This document shows, in pieces, positions 1 through 7,283 of a DNA stretch of 8,537 bases. Source of the DNA: Comamonadaceae bacterium (lineage in GTDB: Bacteria > Pseudomonadota > Gammaproteobacteria > Burkholderiales > Burkholderiaceae_C). Below the pieces are notes generated by a model. The model was not told the origin of the DNA and did not search any database. It saw nothing but the letters and a program-made list of their open reading frames with translations. How positions within the stretch are numbered: position 1 is the stretch's first letter; every line of letters begins with the position of its first letter. The stretch is taken from NCBI GenBank assembly GCA_947454695.1, contig CANGMW010000103.1, positions 1-8,537 of the forward strand, read 5' to 3'. Made by a program: the position numbers and the translations under genes.

Positions 1-524
1 ACCTGCAAGGCCGAGGCCAGGTTGAGCGAACCAAACTTCGGGTTGGTGGGGATGCTCAGTGCCACATGGCAGCGGTAAACGTCTTCGTTGCGCATGCCAA
101 AACGCTCGGAGCCGAACAAAAAGGCGACACCCGGCGAGGACTCTGCGGGGTTCGACCCGTCCGCCTCGGTCGACCCGTTGCCCACTGTGGCGGCGCTCAC
201 CAACGCCGCAAAGTGCTCGCGCGGCGTGGCGGTGGGCGGGCCGAAGTCGCGCGGCGTCATGGCGGTGGCACACAAATGCGTCATGCCGTCCAGCGCTTCG
301 TCCAGCGTGTCCACCACGCGTGCGTTGGTCAGCACATCCAAAGCGCCACTGGCGCGCTGGATGGTTTCCTCGCGGCGCAGCACATTGGGCCAGCGCGGGG
401 CCACCAACACGAGGTCATCAAAGCCCATGACTTTCATGGCGCGCGCGGCCGCGCCCACATTGCCTGCGTGGCTGGTGTTGAGAAGGACAAAACGGGTGCG
501 AAAAACAGCGTGGCTCATGGACAT
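1..524 (-). CDS. trmJ: tRNA (cytidine/uridine-32-2'-O)-methyltransferase TrmJ, N-terminal 174 residues (partial)
   Basis: This is a SPOUT-class (SpoU/TrmH-like) RNA methyltransferase. In the TrmJ family the enzyme transfers a methyl group from S-adenosylmethionine to the ribose 2'-OH of nucleotide 32 in certain tRNAs, in the cytoplasm. The visible protein opens with the family's N-terminal motif (NTSHAGNVGAAARAMKVMG, about residues 16-34), where a conserved Asn and Arg bind the substrate. It then has VDTLDEAL at about 71-78, and the knot motifs FGSERFGMRNE (137-147) and IPTNP...SLNLASALQ (158-174), which form the SAM pocket. The gene is open at the left edge; E. coli TrmJ is roughly 245 residues, so about 70 or more are missing. 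Start choice is between ATG at 524 and ATG at 518, two codons apart; neither has a clear Shine-Dalgarno sequence. Residues about 113-132 form a Gly/Ser/Pro-rich insertion just before the first knot motif. The gene is divergent from suhB, the same arrangement as in E. coli. The family is certain; the exact position methylated is inferred from homology. Confidence 0.93.
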   Translation of the reverse strand, partial: MSMSHAVFRTRFVLLNTSHAGNVGAAARAMKVMGFDDLVLVAPRWPNVLRREETIQRASGALDVLTNARVVDTLDEALDGMTHLCATAMTPRDFGPPTATPREHFAALVSAATVGNGSTEADGSNPAESSPGVAFLFGSERFGMRNEDVYRCHVALSIPTNPKFGSLNLASALQ

Positions 525-603
525 CGGGGCGCAAGGGTAAAATGGGGCTATTGTCGCCGCCCGCATCGCTGGGTGGCTTTGTTTTGCTCTTCACCCACAA
601 TTT
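525..603. promoter_or_regulatory. Divergent trmJ-suhB intergenic region with a candidate -10 box
   Basis: The 79 bp between the two divergent start codons must hold the promoters of both genes unless these lie inside the coding sequences. On the plus strand, TAAAAT at 538-543 matches the sigma-70 -10 consensus at five of six positions and would put suhB transcription near 550, giving a leader of about 55 nt. The best -35-like hexamer is TGGACA at 518-523, but its 14-nt spacer is short and it lies inside the trmJ start region. No convincing box was found for trmJ on the other strand, and no ribosome binding site precedes the suhB start. The promoter call is tentative. Confidence 0.35.
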
Positions 604-1548
604 ATGTCGTCCCCTAACCTGCATCCCATGCTCAACGTGGCCGTCAAGGCCGCCCGCGCCGCCGGCGCCATCATCAACCGCGCCGCGCTCGATGTGGAGT
701 CCGTTCGGGTCTCGCAAAAGCAGATCAACGATTTTGTGACCGAGGTAGATCACGCCAGCGAAAAAGTCATCATCGAGACCTTGCTGGAGGCGTATCCGGG
801 GCACGGCATTTTGGCTGAAGAAACCGGCAGCACCTTTGGCGCGCAAGATTCTGAATTCATCTGGATCATCGACCCGCTGGACGGCACCACCAACTTCATC
901 CACGGTTTTCCCACCTACTGCGTGAGCATCGCCTTGGCCGTGCGCGGCAAGATCGAGCAGGCGGTGGTCTACGACCCGACCCGCAACGACTTGTTCACCG
1001 CCACCAAGGGACGCGGCACGTACCTGAACGACCGCCGGTTGCGCGTGAGCAAGCGCATCGATTTACGCCAGTGCCTGATCTCCACAGGCTTCCCCTTCCG
1101 TCAAGGCGATGACTTCAACACCTACCTCACCATGATGGGTGAAGTGATGCAGCGCACCGCCGGCCTGCGCCGCCCGGGTGCAGCCGCGCTGGACCTGGCT
1201 TATGTCGCTGCGGGCTACACCGATGGCTTTTTCGAAACCGGGCTGCAGCCCTGGGACGTAGCAGCGGGCTCGCTCTTGGTGACCGAAGCCGGCGGCCTGA
1301 TGGGCAACTTCACCGGCGAGTCCAACTACCTGGAACAAAAAGAGTGTCTGGCCGCCAGCCCCCGTATTTACGGCCAGCTGGTACCCATCCTGAGCAAGTA
1401 CAGCAAATTTGCCGGTGCGGGGGACAAGGCGGCAGTTCGCCAATCGGTCGCCACACTGAGCAAGCACAGCCTGAGTGCTGGGCCTGCCGACGAGGCTAAG
1501 GAGGTTAAGCCCGACGAATCCAGCGCACGCGACGACGCGCCATTCTGA
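604..1548 (+). CDS. suhB: SuhB, inositol-1-monophosphatase family protein with C-terminal extension
   Basis: This protein belongs to the Mg2+-dependent, lithium-sensitive inositol monophosphatase family. The metal-binding residues are all present: AEE (Glu72), DPLDGTTNF (Asp90 and Asp93) and LQPWDVAAG (Asp218), so the phosphatase site looks intact. In E. coli, SuhB also acts with Nus factors in rRNA antitermination; this second role is inferred from orthology. The first ATG (604) gives MSSPNLHPMLNVAVKAARAAG, which includes the HPMLN start region of E. coli SuhB, so only about six residues precede the E. coli start. An internal ATG at 628 (HPM) is possible but would cut into the conserved N-terminus. 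Neither start has a good Shine-Dalgarno sequence. At 314 residues it is about 45 longer than E. coli SuhB (267). The extra part (about 268-314) is a charged, low-complexity tail rich in Ala, Ser, Asp, Glu and Lys. The gene is divergent from trmJ and convergent with the next gene. Confidence 0.95.
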   Translation: MSSPNLHPMLNVAVKAARAAGAIINRAALDVESVRVSQKQINDFVTEVDHASEKVIIETLLEAYPGHGILAEETGSTFGAQDSEFIWIIDPLDGTTNFIHGFPTYCVSIALAVRGKIEQAVVYDPTRNDLFTATKGRGTYLNDRRLRVSKRIDLRQCLISTGFPFRQGDDFNTYLTMMGEVMQRTAGLRRPGAAALDLAYVAAGYTDGFFETGLQPWDVAAGSLLVTEAGGLMGNFTGESNYLEQKECLAASPRIYGQLVPILSKYSKFAGAGDKAAVRQSVATLSKHSLSAGPADEAKEVKPDESSARDDAPF

Positions 1549-1570
1549 GCGATTCACTGCACCGGGGCGT

Positions 1571-4474
1571 TCAGGCAGCGTTGAGCGGGAGCGCATCCAC
1601 CGGCAAGGGCGGGCTGTACAGGTAGCCCTGAAACACCGTACAGCCGTTGGCCACTAAAAAATCGCGCTGCGCCACGGTTTCCACGCCCTCGGCCACCGCC
1701 ACCAGATCTAGGCTGGACGCCAGCGCCAAAATGGTTTTCACAATGGTCGCGTCGTTGGGATCGGTCTGTAAATCTCGCACAAAGGACTTGTCAATTTTGA
1801 TTTGGTCAAGCGGCAGTCGCTTGAGGTAACTCAGTGACGAGTAGCCCGTGCCGAAGTCATCCAGCGCAAAGCGCACGCCCACCTCGCGCAGCGCGCTCAT
1901 TTTGCGGATCGCATCTTCCGCATCGGACAGCAACACGCTTTCGGTGAGTTCGAGTTTCAAGCGGTGCGGATCCGCGCCGGTTTGCGCCATCAAATCCAAC
2001 AACTGACGCACAAAATTGACTTGACGGAATTGTCGCGGGCTCACATTCACAGCCACCGTCAAATGCCGGGTGCCGGGGCTTTGGCTGAAACGCACCAACT
2101 GCTCGCAAGCGGTTTGCATGACCCATTGCCCGATGGGGAAAATCAGATCGGTTTGCTCGGCCAATGCAATGATCTCTGCGGGCATGACCAAGCCCCGCTT
2201 GGGGTGCTGCCAGCGCAACAAGGCCTCCAACCCAATCACCTGCCCGTGCACGTCCACTTGGGGCTGGTAGTGCAGGCGCAGTTCCAAGCGGGTGAGCGCC
2301 AGGCGCAAATCAGAATCGAGCGCTGCGCGCGCGGTCACGGCCGCTTGCATTTGCGGATCGTAAAAACGTGAGGTGTTGCGCCCGGCCGCTTTGGCCTGGT
2401 ACATGGCCACGTCGGCGCGTTTGAACAACTCTTCCGGGCCGGTGTCCGAGCCGCAAAACACGGTGATGCCGATGCTGGGCGTGCCGGTGTACAGCCGCCC
2501 GGGCAGGTCATAGGGCTCGTTCAAGCGCTGCAAGAGCTTGTCAACAATCTGGCGCACCTGCGGCGCGGCCACGGCGAGTGACTCGCTCAAGCCTTCCAGC
2601 AGGATTAAAAATTCATCGCCCCCGATGCGCCCGGCAGTGTCAGTCTCACGAATACAGGTGAGCAAACGCAAGCCGACTTGGCGCAACAACTGGTCGCCCA
2701 CATCGTGGCCCATGGTGTCGTTGAGGTCTTTGAAGTTGTCCAGGTCAATGAAGACCAAGGCGCCGTGGTGCCGGGTACGTTCACTGGTGATGATGGCCTG
2801 GCTCACGCGGTCGCTCACCAAACGGCGGTTGGGCAAGCTCGTGAGCGTGTCGTAAAACGCCAGGCGCTGCGTCACGTCTTCGGCAGCCTTGCGCCGCGTG
2901 ATGTCGCGGGCAATGCCCCGGTAGCCTAAAAATTTGCCCTGCTCGTCGTAAAAAGGGGCGCCACTCATGGAGATCCAGTTGGGTCGCCCGTTGGCATCAA
3001 GCCGCTTGATTTCAAAATCCTTGAAGGTCGTCTGCGCGCGCAAAGCGCTGCGGTGCACCTCCCAATCTTCCGGGCTCAAATTTTCTGCGCCCACTTCCCA
3101 ATGGGTTTTGCCCAAAAAATGTTGTTGCGGCGCAATCGACTTGCCTTCTTCATAGCCTTCAAAGCGGCTGATGCGGAACTGCGCGTCAATCTCCCAATAC
3201 CAATCGGTGGAGAGGTCGGTCAGGCTGCGAAACCGCGCCTCACTTTCCTTCAGTCGAGACTCTGCCTCTTTGCGCTCGGTGATGTCATTGATGGATCCAT
3301 AAGAGACCAAAGCGCCATCGGCCTCGCGCCGGGTGACGGCATGCGCCAGCAACCACCGGATGCGACCGTCGCGGTGTTTGACACGAAACTCATGGCCCCA
3401 GGCACTGCCGTCAAACCCGGCCAGGCGCATCGATTGAAACAGGGCTGCACGGTCTTCGCGCAAGGTCATGGCAAACAAACGGCTCGCATCGTGACCGATC
3501 CGGGGCAAGCTGCGCTGCAGCAATTGCTGTACGCCGTCACTGATGAACGGGAACCAGCCAGTGCGCCCGCGGTCGCTGCGGTATTGAAACACCACGTTGG
3601 GAATTTGGCTGGTGATTTTTTCGATGAAGTCCAGTTTTTCGCGCAAGGCCAGGGCCGTTTCGCGCTCAGCGGTGACGTCTTGCACTACCCCGAAGTCGTT
3701 GGACACGCCTTGCCGGTCGAGTTGCCGGTGCATGCGCGAGCGCAGCCACACCACGCGCCCATCGGGGCGTTTGTAGCGGTACTCCACCATCTGGCCGTCC
3801 ATGCGTTGACGCGCCGCCATGAAGCCGGGCAAGTCTTCTGCAAGAATGCCGCCACGCGACTGATCCAAGGTGAGCAGACCCGACAAGTTGCTGCCCGCAA
3901 TGCGGTGCAGGCCCTGTGACCACTCGATGGTTTGACCGCCGGGCTGCGCCGTCCAATGGCCCACCAGCGCCAAGTCTTCCATCATCTCGAAGAGTTGGAT
4001 CTGGTGGAGCAGCTTTTTATTGAGCTTCTCCATCGCCAGCTCACCACTTTGCAGTGCTTGCTGGGCCAAGCGCTCCTGGGTGATGTCTTTGACGTGGGTG
4101 AGTACCAGCAACTCGCCCATCACGTCCACACAAGAACAATTGAGTTGCACCAGCAGGCGCTTGCCGTCTTTGGTATGCACCGGCGCCTCGTGGTCGCGCA
4201 TGCCACCGGTGTCGCGCACTAGGGCAAAGGCTTCCTTGCGAGTGGCTTTGTCGGGCCAGTGACCAATTTGGGCAATGGTTTTACCCAAAATGTCGTTCAA
4301 TAAAAAACCAGTGAGACTCAGCCACGCAAAATTCGCCTCCACCACCACGCCGGTGTCAAAGCGGGTCACCAAAATGGGCGCGGTGGTTTCAGCAAACGCA
4401 CCCCGGTAAAGGCGCTCCAAATAAATGCGCGCCTCCTGGGGCTTGAGTCCTGCGGGCGTCAGGGCGTGGGTCAT
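1571..4474 (-). CDS. Cytoplasmic PAS(x4)-GGDEF-EAL cyclic-di-GMP sensor/enzyme
   Basis: This 967-residue protein is a putative dual-domain enzyme of cyclic-di-GMP turnover. Four PAS/PAC sensor units come first, at about 22-142, 160-275, 282-405 and 410-530; each ends in a PAC-like signature (VKDITQER, VQDVTAER, INDITERK, ARDITRRK). A helical, probably coiled-coil linker (about 134-170) joins the first two. The GGDEF domain (about 535-705) has an intact GGDEF at 618-622 and an I-site RETD at 609-612, exactly five residues upstream, as needed for product inhibition. The EAL domain (about 715-960) keeps the phosphodiesterase residues: Glu750 in EALLRW, Asn810, Glu842, Asp872-Asp873 in DDFGTG, Lys893, Glu929 in EGVET and Gln949. 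Spacing from Asn810 to Gln949 equals that of active EAL enzymes such as RocR. No signal peptide or membrane segment is seen. The start is ATG at 4474; an upstream in-frame GTG at 4519 would add 15 residues lacking family character. The net activity (cyclase or phosphodiesterase) and the ligand sensed cannot be read from sequence. Confidence 0.95.
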   Translation of the reverse strand: MTHALTPAGLKPQEARIYLERLYRGAFAETTAPILVTRFDTGVVVEANFAWLSLTGFLLNDILGKTIAQIGHWPDKATRKEAFALVRDTGGMRDHEAPVHTKDGKRLLVQLNCSCVDVMGELLVLTHVKDITQERLAQQALQSGELAMEKLNKKLLHQIQLFEMMEDLALVGHWTAQPGGQTIEWSQGLHRIAGSNLSGLLTLDQSRGGILAEDLPGFMAARQRMDGQMVEYRYKRPDGRVVWLRSRMHRQLDRQGVSNDFGVVQDVTAERETALALREKLDFIEKITSQIPNVVFQYRSDRGRTGWFPFISDGVQQLLQRSLPRIGHDASRLFAMTLREDRAALFQSMRLAGFDGSAWGHEFRVKHRDGRIRWLLAHAVTRREADGALVSYGSINDITERKEAESRLKESEARFRSLTDLSTDWYWEIDAQFRISRFEGYEEGKSIAPQQHFLGKTHWEVGAENLSPEDWEVHRSALRAQTTFKDFEIKRLDANGRPNWISMSGAPFYDEQGKFLGYRGIARDITRRKAAEDVTQRLAFYDTLTSLPNRRLVSDRVSQAIITSERTRHHGALVFIDLDNFKDLNDTMGHDVGDQLLRQVGLRLLTCIRETDTAGRIGGDEFLILLEGLSESLAVAAPQVRQIVDKLLQRLNEPYDLPGRLYTGTPSIGITVFCGSDTGPEELFKRADVAMYQAKAAGRNTSRFYDPQMQAAVTARAALDSDLRLALTRLELRLHYQPQVDVHGQVIGLEALLRWQHPKRGLVMPAEIIALAEQTDLIFPIGQWVMQTACEQLVRFSQSPGTRHLTVAVNVSPRQFRQVNFVRQLLDLMAQTGADPHRLKLELTESVLLSDAEDAIRKMSALREVGVRFALDDFGTGYSSLSYLKRLPLDQIKIDKSFVRDLQTDPNDATIVKTILALASSLDLVAVAEGVETVAQRDFLVANGCTVFQGYLYSPPLPVDALPLNAA

Positions 4475-4476
4475 GG

Positions 4477-4481
4477 TCCTT
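4477..4481 (-). promoter_or_regulatory. Shine-Dalgarno AAGGA for the PAS-GGDEF-EAL gene
   Basis: On the minus strand AAGGA lies only two bases from the ATG at 4474 (AAGGACCATG). The spacing is shorter than usual, but this is the only purine-rich match near either candidate start, so it favours ATG 4474 over the upstream GTG at 4519. Confidence 0.4.
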
Positions 4482-4491
4482 GCAATGTGGG

Positions 4492-4515
4492 GGGTGCTGC
4501 CCCGGCGGGGCACCC
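4492..4515. repeat. GC-rich inverted repeat / hairpin upstream of the PAS-GGDEF-EAL gene
   Basis: GGGTGC (4492-4497) and GCACCC (4510-4515) are perfect inverted copies. Nested within the same stretch is an alternative tighter hairpin: TGCCCC (4498-4503), loop GGC, GGGGCA (4507-4512). The element begins 17 bases upstream of the minus-strand ATG at 4474, so it would sit in that gene's leader RNA or overlap its promoter. No T-run follows on either strand, so it does not look like an intrinsic terminator. Its function is unknown. Confidence 0.5.
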
Positions 4516-4691
4516 GCACAGTCTACGATTGAAAATTACAAATCGCCACACATGAATCAGACAAAGCGTGCGGAATTACCAAAAACGCTTGTTGTCAGCA
4601 CCGCGACCGGACAGACCGCACCACGGCATTGGCGCATCAGCACGCCCGGGGAGCGCGCAGCCCGCACAGCGGACTTGATAGACTCGAGCAG

Positions 4692-7283
4692 ATGAGCGCG
4701 CCCCTGTCCGAACACACCCCCATGATGCAGCAGTACCTGGCCATCAAGGCCGAGTACCCCAACACCTTGGTGTTCTACCGCATGGGGGATTTTTACGAGC
4801 TGTTTTTTGCGGATGCCGAGCGGGCGGTGCGCCTGCTGGACATCACGCTCACGCAGCGCGGCCAGTCGGCCGGGCAACCGGTGGTGATGGCCGGTGTGCC
4901 TTTCCATTCGGTGGAGACTTACCTGGCGCGCCTGATCAAGCTGGGCGAATCGGTGGCGATTTGCGAGCAGGTGGGCGAAGTAGGCGCGTCCAAAGGGCCG
5001 GTGGAGCGCAAGGTGGTGCGGGTGGTCACGCCCGGCACGCTCACCGACAGCGCTTTGCTCAGCGATAAATCTGAAGCCTGGCTTTTGGCTGTGCACCAGG
5101 GCCCGCGCCACCAGTGCGGCCTGGCCTGGATGAGCGTGACCCAAGGCGAGGTGAACCTGGCCGAATGCAGCCCGGATGAACTCCCCGAGTGGCTGGCGCG
5201 CATCGCGCCGGGCGAACTGATTTACAGCGCCGGCGTCACCCCCGCATTCGAGCAGGGCCTGCAAACCTTGCGCGAAACCACGGGCCTGACTTTGTGCCTG
5301 CGACCCGAATGGCAGTTTGATGCGGCGCTGGGTTCGCAAAAACTGCTGGCGCATTTGCAGGCGGCCAGTCTGTCGAGCTGGGGCGCGCAGGACTTGTCGC
5401 TGGCCCACGCCGCCGCCGCCGCCCTGCTGCACTACGCCGAGCACACGCAGGGGCGTGCCCTCACCCATGTGCACAGCGTGCGGGTACAGCGCGACGACGA
5501 GCTGCTGGACTTGCCGCAAACCACGCGCCGTAATCTGGAGCTGACGCAAACCCTGCGCGGTGAAGAGTCTCCTACGTTGTTTTCTTTGCTCGACACCTGC
5601 ATGACCGGCATGGGCAGTCGCCTGCTCAAGCAATGGTTGCTGACACCCCGGCGGGAGCGGCAAGACGCGCAGCTGCGGCTCGATGCGATCACCGCCTTGC
5701 GCGCCGGCCCCTGGCAGCAGCTTCGCGATCACATCAAAGGCTGCAGCGATGTGGAACGCATCACCGCGCGCATTGCTTTGCGCCAGGTGCGCCCGCGCGA
5801 GTTAGTCGCCTTGCAGCAGACGCTGGCCAAAACCCAAAGCCTCGCGCCCGTGCTGCAAGGCCAGCCGGGCTTGCTGGCGCAACTCGCCGAGCACCTGCCC
5901 TCGCCGCCCGAGTGCGCCACGCTCTTGCAGCGCGCCATCCTGCCGGAGCCAGCCGCCCTGATTCGTGACGGGGGCGTGATTGCAGCGGGCTTTGATGCCG
6001 AGCTCGATGAGCTGCGTGACATCCAGACCAATTGCGACAGTTTCCTGCTCGACCTGGAGCAGCGCGAAAAAGCCCGCACCGGCATTGCCAACCTGCGGGT
6101 GCAGTTCAACAAGGTGCACGGTTTTTACATCGAGGTCACGCAGGGCCAGATCGACAAGGTGCCTGAAGATTACCGGCGCCGCCAGACGCTCAAGAATGCC
6201 GAGCGCTTCATCACGCCTGAGCTGAAGGCGTTTGAAGACAAGGCGCTGTCCGCACAAGAGCGCGCACTGGCCCGCGAGAAGTGGCTGTTCGATCAGGTGT
6301 TGGACCAGCTGCAGCCGCATGTGCCGCAACTCAGCCGTGTGGCGCGTGCGCTCGCGGCCCTGGACGCCCTGTGCGCGCTGACCGAACGCGCGCTCACCCT
6401 GAACTGGTGCGTGCCGCAGTTCACGCGCGAGGCCTGCATTGAAATCAGCCAAGGCCGTCACCCGGTGGTTGAGTCGCGTCTGGCACAAACCAGCGCGGGC
6501 GCTTTCATTGCCAACGACACGCGCCTGCACGGCAAGCAGCGTATGCAGATCATCACCGGCCCCAATATGGGCGGCAAGTCCACCTACATGCGGCAGGTGG
6601 CCATCATCACCCTGCTGGCTTGCATGGGCAGCTATGTGCCCGCGGCGGCTTGCCGGCTCGGGCCCATCGACGCCATCCACACCCGCATTGGGGCGGCTGA
6701 CGATCTGGCCAACGCGCAGTCCACCTTCATGCTGGAGATGACCGAGGCCGCGCAGATTTTGCACAGCGCCACACCGCACTCGCTGGTGCTGATGGACGAG
6801 ATCGGACGCGGCACCTCCACCTTTGACGGCTTAGCGCTGGCCGGGGCAATCGCCACCCAGCTGCACGACAAGACGCAGGCCTTCACCCTTTTTGCGACGC
6901 ATTACTTTGAACTCACCGAATTCCCGGCCAAGCACCACGCCGCGCTCAATGTGCATGTGAGTGCGGCCGAGTCCGGTCAGGACATCGTGTTCCTGCATGA
7001 AATCCAAAGCGGCCCGGCCAGCCGCAGCTACGGCATTCAGGTCGCGCGTCTGGCGGGCATGCCGGGGGCGGTGCTCAACCATGCGCGGCACGCGTTGCAG
7101 TCGCTCGAAGAACAGGCCACACAGGCGCAAGCGCAGGTCGATCTGTTCGCGCCCCCGCCGGTGGCCAGCGCACCCGAGCCCAGCGCGGTGCAGGCGCGCC
7201 TGGCCACCATCGACCCGGATGCGCTGAGCCCGCGCGAAGCCCTGGATGCGCTGTACGCCCTGAAGAAACTCAACAACGCATGA
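4692..7283 (+). CDS. mutS: DNA mismatch repair protein MutS
   Basis: MutS binds base mismatches and small loops in newly replicated DNA and, with ATP, recruits MutL. The protein has 863 residues (E. coli 853). The N-terminal mismatch-reading domain contains GDFYELF with the Phe34-x-Glu36 pair that contacts the mismatch, followed by GESVAICEQ and SKGPVERKVVRVVTPGT. The connector, lever and clamp regions follow (RRQTLKNAERFITPELK is the conserved clamp-lever segment). The ATPase domain has Walker A GPNMGGKST (623-631), Walker B LVLMDE with Asp702-Glu703, the signature loop GRGTSTFDG and the conserved FATHYFEL (734-741, His737). A beta-clamp-binding motif QVDLF occurs at 815-819, and the C-terminal LSPREALDALYALKKL matches the tetramerization helices. 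The start is ATG 4692, giving MSAPLSEHTPMMQQYL, colinear with E. coli MutS; an in-frame TTG at 4629 would add 21 unconserved residues. Only a weak GAG-type ribosome binding site precedes it. It overlaps the next gene by 4 bases. Confidence 0.98.
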   Translation: MSAPLSEHTPMMQQYLAIKAEYPNTLVFYRMGDFYELFFADAERAVRLLDITLTQRGQSAGQPVVMAGVPFHSVETYLARLIKLGESVAICEQVGEVGASKGPVERKVVRVVTPGTLTDSALLSDKSEAWLLAVHQGPRHQCGLAWMSVTQGEVNLAECSPDELPEWLARIAPGELIYSAGVTPAFEQGLQTLRETTGLTLCLRPEWQFDAALGSQKLLAHLQAASLSSWGAQDLSLAHAAAAALLHYAEHTQGRALTHVHSVRVQRDDELLDLPQTTRRNLELTQTLRGEESPTLFSLLDTCMTGMGSRLLKQWLLTPRRERQDAQLRLDAITALRAGPWQQLRDHIKGCSDVERITARIALRQVRPRELVALQQTLAKTQSLAPVLQGQPGLLAQLAEHLPSPPECATLLQRAILPEPAALIRDGGVIAAGFDAELDELRDIQTNCDSFLLDLEQREKARTGIANLRVQFNKVHGFYIEVTQGQIDKVPEDYRRRQTLKNAERFITPELKAFEDKALSAQERALAREKWLFDQVLDQLQPHVPQLSRVARALAALDALCALTERALTLNWCVPQFTREACIEISQGRHPVVESRLAQTSAGAFIANDTRLHGKQRMQIITGPNMGGKSTYMRQVAIITLLACMGSYVPAAACRLGPIDAIHTRIGAADDLANAQSTFMLEMTEAAQILHSATPHSLVLMDEIGRGTSTFDGLALAGAIATQLHDKTQAFTLFATHYFELTEFPAKHHAALNVHVSAAESGQDIVFLHEIQSGPASRSYGIQVARLAGMPGAVLNHARHALQSLEEQATQAQAQVDLFAPPPVASAPEPSAVQARLATIDPDALSPREALDALYALKKLNNA

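Larger units (their letters stand above)
4475..4691. promoter_or_regulatory. Divergent intergenic region between the PAS-GGDEF-EAL gene and mutS
   Basis: This 217-bp stretch separates two divergent genes and should contain both promoters. It includes an AT-rich patch at 4527-4543 that stands out against the GC-rich surroundings. On the plus strand TTGAAA at 4529-4534 matches the -35 consensus at five of six positions, but the hexamer 17 bases downstream (ATGAAT, 4552-4557) matches the -10 at only three. On the minus strand TAGACT (4520-4525) is a four-of-six -10 with a poor -35. A 47-codon ORF at 4552-4695 overlaps the mutS start (see findings). No promoter can be called firmly. Confidence 0.3.

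Noticed and set aside
66..617. Plus-strand open frames of 123-183 codons over trmJ
   Set aside because: The opposite strand encodes unmistakable TrmJ motifs; these frames have biased composition and no family resemblance.
3053..3919. Long plus-strand open frame of 288 codons
   Set aside because: It lies entirely antisense to the PAS region of the c-di-GMP gene, shows no recognisable domain, and is expected by chance in GC-rich coding DNA.
4475..4519. Upstream GTG start (4519) for the PAS-GGDEF-EAL gene
   Set aside because: It would add 15 unconserved residues encoded across the hairpin; ATG at 4474 has an AAGGA nearby.
4629..4691. TTG start adding 21 residues to MutS
   Set aside because: The added residues have no counterpart in E. 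coli MutS, whereas ATG 4692 is colinear with the known N-terminus.
4557..5732. Minus-strand open frame of 391 codons opposite the mutS start
   Set aside because: It is antisense to clear MutS sequence, is rich in Gln, Arg, His and Gly as expected of a complementary-strand frame, and has no family motifs.
5802..6779. Minus-strand open frame of 325 codons opposite mutS
   Set aside because: It is a shadow of the MutS core and ATPase coding sequence with no recognisable domain.
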